Source: Solirubrobacterales bacterium (lineage in GTDB: Bacteria; Actinomycetota; Thermoleophilia; Solirubrobacterales; 70-9). Taken from it: DNA of 15,146 bases. A model generated the notes under the pieces. The model was given only the letters and a program-made list of their open reading frames with translations. It was not told the origin of the DNA and ran no database searches. Of this stretch, positions 6,523 to 12,104 are shown one piece after another. A program made the translations under genes and the position numbers. The stretch is from contig JAUQWL010000005.1 of NCBI GenBank assembly GCA_030835185.1, forward strand, positions 1 through 15,146. The letters run 5' to 3'. Each line of letters opens with the position of its first letter. Positions within the stretch are counted from its first letter, which is position 1.

Positions 6523-8283
6523 ATGCAGCAGCGTTTGGGAACAGTCATAGGAATCGTCGTCGCCCTTCTGTTGGGCGCCGCAGTATCGGTCGCGCCCGCG
6601 TCGGCAGCGAACACTTCGGGCACCAGTGCGGCTTCGCTTCAGAAGAAGGCCAAGAAGTCGCAGAAGAAGGCCAAGAAGACGTGCAAGAAGGCGAAAAAGG
6701 CCAAGGGCAAGAAGAAGGCCGCCAAGCGCAAGTGCAGCAAGGCCAGGAAGCAGGCGAAGAAGGCCCAGAAGAAACTTCGCAACTACAACGCGCAATTCTT
6801 CGACGTCTGCAAGAACGGCTGCCAGTACAAGACGATCCAGGCGGGTGCCGACGCCGCCGGCAAGTGGCAGAAGAAGAACAAGAAGCGCAACGCGACTGTC
6901 CGGGTCCAGCCCGGAACCTACGTCGAGGGCGTTCTGCTCCACGGCAAGGATCCCCGTTTTGACTTCGACGACCTGACCATCATGGGTGTCAAGAAGAACA
7001 AGAAGCCGAATCCGAACGCAAGGGCGGTCGTTCTCGAGGGCAAGAACGCCAAGACGATCGTCAAGGGAACGCCCGGCTGGTTTCCCGGTGACGCACCGAA
7101 GATCCCCGCCAACAATGCGATCGAAGGCCGCAGCACCGTCGGCCTGGTCTTCGAGAACATGTGGGCGAGGAACTACCAGAACAACACCTTCTTCGTCTGG
7201 GCCTCGAACGTGGCCGAGGACAAGGAGTACTGCGCCGACTTCAAGATGGACAACCTGGTCTCCTCGGACACCAGGTCGTACGGACTGTTCTCGCGCAACT
7301 GCTTCGGCGGTGAGTTCCTCAATTCAGAGGGCTGGAACCACGGCGACTCGGCGATTTATGTAGGCGAGACCCCGTGCGACAACGCATCCTGGAACAACCG
7401 TGGCAGCAACCCCGGACCGTGTCAGGCTGATCCGAAGTGGACCGTGATCGACAACTTCGTCAGCCACCAGAACGTGTTGGGATATTCGGGTACGAACTCC
7501 AAGTACGTGAAGATCCAGAACTCGACCTTCTACAACAACGGTGCCGGCATCGTGCCGAACACCCTTGACAGCGAGAAGTTCGAGCCGAGCGGCTGGATGA
7601 TCCTGAAGAACAACGACATCTTCTGGAACAACTACAACTACTTCTCGAGTGGTTCCGAATTCCAGACCGTCTCCAACGGGCTGGGCGAATTGCTCGGCAA
7701 CACGGTCAACTACCCGATGGGCGTGGGAATCGCCCTGTTCGGCAGTGACGGTGTCGTCGTCGAAAACAACAACATCTTCGGCAACGAGAAGTGGGGAGCG
7801 ATGACCTTCTCTGCTCCGGTGGTGCCGGGGATCGTCTCGGCAAACGACGACGATGACGCCAAGAGCCTGAACAACCAGTTCATCGGCAACCAGATGGGCC
7901 GCGGGGGGGTGGATCCCAACGGGGTCGACTTCCTCAGCGACGCCACCGGTGGCGGCAACTGCTGGCAGGACAACAGCGCCGGTGCGACGTTCGTGCCGGG
8001 CAATGGTTCAACGCCGCTCTCCACGATCTACCCGGGTTGCCCGCAGCCGAAGGTTCTGAACAAGGACGCTCAGAGCTTCAATTTCATCGCCGGCATTCAG
8101 GCAGAACTCGACGGAAACCAGGATCCGATCATGAACCCGGACACCATCCTCGGTTACGTCGGGGTTGCACCGCCGGAGACTCAGGAATGCTCGTGGAGCA
8201 TCAACACGCCGCACGCGGCTTTCACCGACGCCAAGGGCCGCACCTTCACCGAGAAGCGGTCCGACCCGGTCGTCTGCCCGTAA
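6523..8283 (+). CDS. Secreted right-handed parallel beta-helix protein with lysine-rich neck
   Basis: 586 residues. The ATG has a good RBS (AGAGGAG) four bases upstream. A Sec signal peptide (1-28) ends PASA|A. Residues 39-86 are almost all Lys, Ala, Gln and Arg in KKAKK-type repeats, with Cys54 and Cys71 inside. The body (about 90-560) has the hallmarks of a right-handed beta-helix: YKTIQAGADAA followed by RVQPGTYVEGVLL at the N-terminal cap, then repeated short strands ending in asparagine turns (IQNSTFYNNGAGI, VENNNIFGNEKWG, LLGNTVNYPMGVGI). Several Cys pairs (C96/C100, later CDN, NPGPC, NCW, GCP) suggest disulfides and export. Such folds are found in polysaccharide lyases, surface proteins and NosD, a copper-insertion factor for N2O reductase. 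No catalytic polysaccharide-lyase residues can be assigned here and there is no NosZ nearby. It is the first gene of a run with the cupredoxin 22 bases downstream, so it is probably part of the same surface copper system, as a scaffold, ligand binder or copper-handling factor. The function is not known. Confidence 0.87.
   Translation: MQQRLGTVIGIVVALLLGAAVSVAPASAANTSGTSAASLQKKAKKSQKKAKKTCKKAKKAKGKKKAAKRKCSKARKQAKKAQKKLRNYNAQFFDVCKNGCQYKTIQAGADAAGKWQKKNKKRNATVRVQPGTYVEGVLLHGKDPRFDFDDLTIMGVKKNKKPNPNARAVVLEGKNAKTIVKGTPGWFPGDAPKIPANNAIEGRSTVGLVFENMWARNYQNNTFFVWASNVAEDKEYCADFKMDNLVSSDTRSYGLFSRNCFGGEFLNSEGWNHGDSAIYVGETPCDNASWNNRGSNPGPCQADPKWTVIDNFVSHQNVLGYSGTNSKYVKIQNSTFYNNGAGIVPNTLDSEKFEPSGWMILKNNDIFWNNYNYFSSGSEFQTVSNGLGELLGNTVNYPMGVGIALFGSDGVVVENNNIFGNEKWGAMTFSAPVVPGIVSANDDDDAKSLNNQFIGNQMGRGGVDPNGVDFLSDATGGGNCWQDNSAGATFVPGNGSTPLSTIYPGCPQPKVLNKDAQSFNFIAGIQAELDGNQDPIMNPDTILGYVGVAPPETQECSWSINTPHAAFTDAKGRTFTEKRSDPVVCP
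6640..6774 (+). repeat. Low-complexity AAG-rich tract coding Lys/Ala repeats
   Basis: Codons 40-84 of the beta-helix gene are mostly AAG and GCC/AAA, giving imperfect repeats of AAGAAGGCC. Cys codons 54 and 71 interrupt the tract. The repetitive DNA is prone to slippage, so the number of repeats may vary between strains. Confidence 0.8.
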
Positions 8284-8305
8284 GAACAGGAGAAGGATCA
8301 CTCAC

Positions 8306-8869
8306 ATGAAGTCACTGCTCAAAACGAAGCGGTTGCCGGGGATTCTGGCGGCGGGACTGGTAGCACTGGCCGTGGGGGCGGCCGGTGCTCCGGCCTCCGC
8401 CGCGACCGCGGAATCGTCAACCGGAGCCACCGTCAGTGGCCTGACCAAGAAGCAGCAGAAGGCCAAGAAGAAGGCTCTGAAGAAGTGCAACAAGAAGCGT
8501 CCGGCCAAGAAGAAGAAGGCCTGCAAGGAGCAGGTCAACAAGAAGTACAAGAAGCTCGCCGGGAAGAACAACAGCCCGAAGGGCAAGACCTACACGATTG
8601 ATCTGGGCGACAACTTCTTCGCGCCTTCGGAAGTCAATCTGAAAGTGAACGACTCGATCAACTGGAGCTGGGCGAACGTGGGCGGCTTCGAGCCGCACAA
8701 CGTGACACTCGACCAGGGGCCGAGTGGCGTCAGCCGGGGAGATTTCGCCTCGCCGACGACCGCCGACAAGGGCTTCCGGTTCAAGCGCACGTTCACGAAG
8801 GCGGGTACTTACTCGTTCGTGTGTTCCCTGCACTTCGCCATGACCATGACGACCAACGTCAGCAACTGA
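8306..8869 (+). CDS. Secreted cupredoxin with lysine-rich C-x11-C module (cassette 2, first)
   Basis: 187 residues. The ATG is preceded by AGGAGAAGG (8288-8296), and the gene begins 22 bases after the beta-helix stop, so the two are probably cotranscribed. The signal peptide (1-32) ends PASA|A. Residues 46-83 form a very basic module with Cys61 and Cys73 (C-x11-C), flanked by KKQQKAKKKALKK and VNKKYKK. The cupredoxin domain (about 90-187) has ligands H131 (PHNVTL), C173, H176 and a Met at 179 or 181 (CSLHFAMTM), so a complete type 1 copper site is likely. The layout resembles pseudoazurin or amicyanin-type blue copper proteins. The likely role is an exported electron carrier for the MCO three genes on. 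The basic module may attach it to acidic wall polymers; this is inference. It is paralogous to the gene that follows and to the partial gene at the left edge. Confidence 0.9.
   Translation: MKSLLKTKRLPGILAAGLVALAVGAAGAPASAATAESSTGATVSGLTKKQQKAKKKALKKCNKKRPAKKKKACKEQVNKKYKKLAGKNNSPKGKTYTIDLGDNFFAPSEVNLKVNDSINWSWANVGGFEPHNVTLDQGPSGVSRGDFASPTTADKGFRFKRTFTKAGTYSFVCSLHFAMTMTTNVSN
8447..8554 (+). repeat. Low-complexity AAG-rich tract in cupredoxin gene
   Basis: Codons 48-83 are dominated by AAG and encode the basic C-x11-C module. The likeness to the tract in the upstream beta-helix gene may come from shared origin or from shared composition alone. Confidence 0.7.
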
Positions 8870-8880
8870 CGCTTGATCGC

Positions 8881-9435
8881 ATGCGGAGGCAGCTGCTCAC
8901 TCTGACAGCGACGGTGGCGTTGGCCGTTGGTTCGGCCGGCGCCACTGCCGCGGTCGCCGAGGTGTCGCATCCACAGGCCGGATCGGGCACGTCAGGGGAG
9001 TCCGGCACGTCCATTTCTTCGAGTACCCGGGGCAAAGCCGAGAAACGGGCCATCCGCAAGTGCCGCAAGATCAAGAAGAGGCCCAGGCGCAGGAGCTGCG
9101 TCAAGCGGGTGAAGCGCAAGTTCTCAAGCAGGCCGGCGCCGAGCCAGGGGCCGGTCGCGGCGACGGTCGACGTTCGGGACAAGTACTTCAGCCCCGATGT
9201 CGTCAGCATCAGAAAGGGTGAGGCGATCTTGTGGGTCTGGAGTCCGCTCAACAAGGATGCGCACAACGTGAACCTCGTCGACGGGCCCCCGGGCGTCAAG
9301 CGGATCGACTTCGGGACGCCGAGCTCGCCTTCGCTCGGCTTCGAGTTCAAGCGGACCTTCACGGTGCCCGGCACCTACAGCTTCGTGTGTTCGATCCACT
9401 ACAACATGACCATGAGGGTCGAGGTCTCGAAATGA
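8881..9435 (+). CDS. Secreted cupredoxin with arginine/lysine-rich C-x11-C module (cassette 2, second)
   Basis: 184 residues from ATG 8881, 11 bases after the previous stop; upstream in-frame codons lie inside the neighbour and are not used. The signal peptide is LTLTATVALAVGSAGATAAVA, with cleavage near residue 26. A Ser/Gly/Thr-rich linker (29-49) follows, then the basic module with Cys61 and Cys73, at the same residue numbers as in the upstream paralog but richer in Arg. The cupredoxin domain (about 93-184) has ligands H128 (AHNVNL), C170, H173 and Met 176 or 178 (CSIHYNMTM). The region between His and Cys (DGPPGVKRIDFGTP, then FEFKRTFTVPGTYSFVC) matches the paralog closely, so the two arose by tandem duplication. 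Probably an electron carrier for the adjacent MCO, which begins within four bases of this stop. Confidence 0.9.
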   Translation: MRRQLLTLTATVALAVGSAGATAAVAEVSHPQAGSGTSGESGTSISSSTRGKAEKRAIRKCRKIKKRPRRRSCVKRVKRKFSSRPAPSQGPVAATVDVRDKYFSPDVVSIRKGEAILWVWSPLNKDAHNVNLVDGPPGVKRIDFGTPSSPSLGFEFKRTFTVPGTYSFVCSIHYNMTMRVEVSK

Positions 9436-9438
9436 GCA

Positions 9439-10497
9439 GTGGCCGTGTCCCCTGATCCGATCGACCGACGCAGCTTTCTCGGCGCCGCCGGCGGGGCTCT
9501 TCTCTGCACGATCGGCGGCCAGAAGGTCTATGCCGACCAGGAGGCCGATGTCGAACGCCTGGCCTCGGGCGTCACGATTCCACCAAAGGTCGAGGTGGCC
9601 GAGAACAATCCGGGGATGATCAAGGCCTCTGCCGTAACCGGAAACCGCAAGGAGTACTGGATCGCCGCCGAGCCGCGTCGCTGGAACATCATCCCCGCCA
9701 ACAAGAACGGCCGTAAGCGCGATCAGATGCTCAACCAGACGATCAACAAAGGCAAGACCAGCTTCGACGCCTACGCCTACCGCCCGTACAGCCCGAATTT
9801 CGGCGAACCCCTCGGCCCGGCCACCGTTCCCGGGCCGACTCTCGATGCGACCGTCGGCGATACCGTCGTGGTCCACTTCCGAAATCGCTGCCCGGTGCCG
9901 GTGACGATGCACCCCCACGGACTCTTTTATTCGAACGAGATGGACGGCGCGTACAAGGGCTACTGGACCGATCCGGGCGGGTTCGTCCAGACCGACCAGG
10001 AGTTCACTTACGTCTGGGAGTGTCCCGAAGGAACGCAGGGCTCCTGGATCTACCACGATCACGGCCCGGTTGATCCGATCCCCGTCTACAAAGGGCTGTT
10101 CGGCTCGATCGTCGTTCGTGACCCGAATGAGGCGCCGCCCGACAGAGAGTTCTTCATCGGCTTCCACAGCTTCGTCCCGGCGGCCACCGGGCTGCGCACC
10201 AATTTCAACTGCGTGAACGGCCGCTCGTTCACCGGTACGACGCCGACCTTCCGGGCGAACATCGGCGATGTCGTCGATTTCCACGTCTACGGCATCGACG
10301 ACAACTTCCACACCTTCCATCTGCATGGACACCGATGGGTCGACCGGGGTGGCGAGATCGTCGACAACAGGACCTTCGGGCCGGCTGATTCCTTCCGGAT
10401 CCGGATCACCGAGGACAACCCCGGCCGCTGGCTCTACCACTGTCACGTGTTCAGTCACCTCCATGACGGGATGAGCGGTTGGTACCTCGTCGAGTGA
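9439..10497 (+). CDS. Two-domain multicopper oxidase (laccase-like), copy 2
   Basis: 352 residues from GTG 9439; GTG 9445 is an alternative, and neither has a strong RBS, so coupling to the cupredoxin stop three bases upstream is likely. The Tat motif DRRSFLG (R10-R11) is followed by a short hydrophobic run and a V-Y-A cleavage site near residue 32. Copper ligands are complete: H158, H160, H206, H208, H291, H294, H296, H334-C335-H336, H340 and M345. As in copy 1, domain 1 has HDH in place of a type 1 Cys, so type 1 copper is in domain 2 (type B). Long blocks are the same in both copies (ECPEGTQG, HTFHLHGHRW, EDNPGRWLYHCHV), while the segment after PPDRE, leading into domain 2, differs. The two may therefore have different partners or substrates. 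The gene overlaps the next by GTGA. The protein is expected outside the membrane, receiving electrons from a substrate or cupredoxin and reducing O2 to water. Confidence 0.94.
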   Translation: MAVSPDPIDRRSFLGAAGGALLCTIGGQKVYADQEADVERLASGVTIPPKVEVAENNPGMIKASAVTGNRKEYWIAAEPRRWNIIPANKNGRKRDQMLNQTINKGKTSFDAYAYRPYSPNFGEPLGPATVPGPTLDATVGDTVVVHFRNRCPVPVTMHPHGLFYSNEMDGAYKGYWTDPGGFVQTDQEFTYVWECPEGTQGSWIYHDHGPVDPIPVYKGLFGSIVVRDPNEAPPDREFFIGFHSFVPAATGLRTNFNCVNGRSFTGTTPTFRANIGDVVDFHVYGIDDNFHTFHLHGHRWVDRGGEIVDNRTFGPADSFRIRITEDNPGRWLYHCHVFSHLHDGMSGWYLVE

Positions 10498-11267
10498 GAG
10501 CTGCTCTCGCCGTTCTACTGGCGGCCGGTACTGCGCTGGTGGTCTCCGCGGCTGCGGTGGTACCGGCGCAGGCGGCGAATACCCGTGTCTCGATCACTGA
10601 CTTTCGCTGGTCGAAGAACCCGGAAATCGACCTGGGCGAGTCGGTCACCTGGGACTGGATCGGACCGGACACCCAGCATTCGGTCAGTGGCCAGCCGGAC
10701 AACGCGACCCAGTGGGATTCCGACCCCGGGCCGGTCAACTCCCATCCGCTCGGGGATACGTTCACCGTGACCTTCGACCAGCCCGGTGTCTACCTGTTCG
10801 TCTGCAAGCTGCATTCCACGGTCAGGGGTACGGTGACGGTCTCCGGCAACCCCGGTGACCCGAACTCCGACCCGGGCCCTCAGGCTGCGCTGAACCTCGA
10901 TTTCCTGCCGCCGAACTTCGTCAGCGCCTATCTGGCCCGGACTTCGATCGGACCACGCGGCAAAGGCACCGCGATGAACTTTCAGATCAACGAACGCGGC
11001 ACGGTGACATCGGACTACTACCGTCTGGTCAAGCGCGGCAAAGGCGAGCGAACCACGTGGAAGCGCAAGTTCGCCGGCTACGACGTGTGGGAGAACCACA
11101 TCGGGAACAACACGGTCAACTTCGCCAGGCGCGGAGAAGGCTTCGAGGCCAGGCCCGGGCGGTACGTCGGTCTGACCTACGCCACCGACGAAGCCTTCAA
11201 CTCCACGCCCGTCACCAAGCTGAAATTCCAGATTCATGGGAAGAAGGGGAAGAGGGGGAAGAAGTAG
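10494..11267 (+). CDS. Exported amicyanin-like cupredoxin with C-terminal beta-sandwich, copy 2
   Basis: 257 residues from GTG 10494, whose GTGA overlaps the MCO stop. A clean signal peptide (about 1-27) ends PAQA|A. The cupredoxin domain (about 28-117) has H62 (QHSV), C104 and H107 (CKLH), with Val110 at the amicyanin axial Met position (CKLHSTVRG), the same replacement as in copy 1. The C-terminal domain (about 135-250) has DYYRLVKR, GYDVWENHIGNNTVNF and RPGRYVGLTYATDEAFNST, matching copy 1 but with a shorter basic loop. The end is strongly basic (GKKGKRGKK). The MCO/cupredoxin order and overlap are the same in both cassettes, which argues for a stable functional pair. The next gene, a TetR regulator, begins 47 bases on. 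Confidence 0.88.
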   Translation: MRAALAVLLAAGTALVVSAAAVVPAQAANTRVSITDFRWSKNPEIDLGESVTWDWIGPDTQHSVSGQPDNATQWDSDPGPVNSHPLGDTFTVTFDQPGVYLFVCKLHSTVRGTVTVSGNPGDPNSDPGPQAALNLDFLPPNFVSAYLARTSIGPRGKGTAMNFQINERGTVTSDYYRLVKRGKGERTTWKRKFAGYDVWENHIGNNTVNFARRGEGFEARPGRYVGLTYATDEAFNSTPVTKLKFQIHGKKGKRGKK

Positions 11268-11302
11268 ACACCTGTTGCTGCGGGTCCTTCCGGCCCGATG
11301 TC

Positions 11303-11308
11303 TAGGCT
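11303..11308 (+). promoter_or_regulatory. Putative -10 element for a leaderless tetR transcript
   Basis: TAGGCT lies six bases before the GTG start at 11315, and no Shine-Dalgarno sequence is visible. This is the layout of leaderless actinobacterial mRNAs. The same hexamer occurs before sodA. No -35 box at normal spacing was found. Confidence 0.4.
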
Positions 11309-11314
11309 TGGCTG

Positions 11315-12019
11315 GTGCCGAACTCTCTCGAGCGACGACATAACCGCCGCCGCCGCCACGAGCGAACCCGACAGGAGTTGATTTCGGCGGCGCTCGATCA
11401 GGCTGTCGCCGGATCCTTCAAGGACCTGACCGTGGAAGGCGTGACCCGGGCAGCCGGCGTATCCCGCAGTGCCTTCTACGTCTATTTCGGAGACAAGGAA
11501 GAGCTGCTGCTCGGCGCGCTGGAGGATCTGTTCGCCGACCACCGCGACCGGCTCGGCAGCTGCTGGTCCGAAAGCGACGACCCGCGTCGGGCCCTCGAAA
11601 AGGGGCTGTACGGACTCGCCCGGACGTTTTCCGAAAACTCGGAACTGCTCGGTCTCGCCTTCGAGACTGCTACCTACGACGAAGAGGTGCGCGAACTCTG
11701 GATGGCCATGCTCGATTCGGTCACCGAGTCAACCGCTGACCGCATCCGGACCCTCCAGCGTCAGGGTGAGATCTCGCCGCAGCTTGACCCCGAGGCGCTC
11801 GCCGAAGGGCTGGTCCTGATGAGCGAGCGTACATTCCAGGTGAACCTGGCCGATGGCGATCTCGGGCCCGAAGTCACCGCTGCCGCGGTCACCAAGGTCT
11901 GGTGGGCTGCCCTGTTCGGGTCGCCGGGCTTGCCGCGAGAGCCGACCGGGTCTCCGGCGATGGTCGATATGCCTGAAGATGCCTCGCCGTCGGTCCAGCC
12001 GCCGGCAGAACGGTCTTGA
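11315..12019 (+). CDS. TetR-family transcriptional regulator, EthR-like
   Basis: 234 residues. The N-terminus is very basic (RRHNRRRRHERTR). The TetR helix-turn-helix lies at about 39-60: LTVEGVTRAAGVSRSAFYVYF, then GDKEELL. The C-terminal ligand domain ends with LMSERTFQVN and KVWWAALFG, which resemble the equivalent LMNERT and WVTSIYG segments of mycobacterial EthR as I recall them. A Pro/Ser-rich tail of about 30 residues follows. It lies 47 bases after cassette 2 on the same strand with no terminator between, so it could be cotranscribed with the cassette and regulate it, or be expressed from its own leaderless promoter. The target is unknown; the palindrome at 6360-6373 before the cassette is a candidate operator. 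The ligand cannot be predicted. Confidence 0.9.
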   Translation: MPNSLERRHNRRRRHERTRQELISAALDQAVAGSFKDLTVEGVTRAAGVSRSAFYVYFGDKEELLLGALEDLFADHRDRLGSCWSESDDPRRALEKGLYGLARTFSENSELLGLAFETATYDEEVRELWMAMLDSVTESTADRIRTLQRQGEISPQLDPEALAEGLVLMSERTFQVNLADGDLGPEVTAAAVTKVWWAALFGSPGLPREPTGSPAMVDMPEDASPSVQPPAERS

Positions 12020-12104
12020 TTCCCGGCCAGGATGGACGCGAAGAGAGGCCGGCCCCCGGCGTTCGCATTTCTCGCGGGTTGGCTTCCCGGCCATCAATCG
12101 CCGC
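12020..12104. other. Convergent intergenic region between tetR and pabB-pabC
   Basis: 85 bases between two genes that end toward each other. GCCGG-CCC-CCGGC (12048-12060) can form a short hairpin, but there is no T-run on either side, so a bidirectional terminator is only possible. Nothing else is seen. Confidence 0.3.

Noticed and set aside
6640..6774. CRISPR array or satellite repeat suggested by the AAG-rich tract
   Set aside because: The repeats are codon-level low complexity inside a clear reading frame; there are no spacers or fixed-length units.
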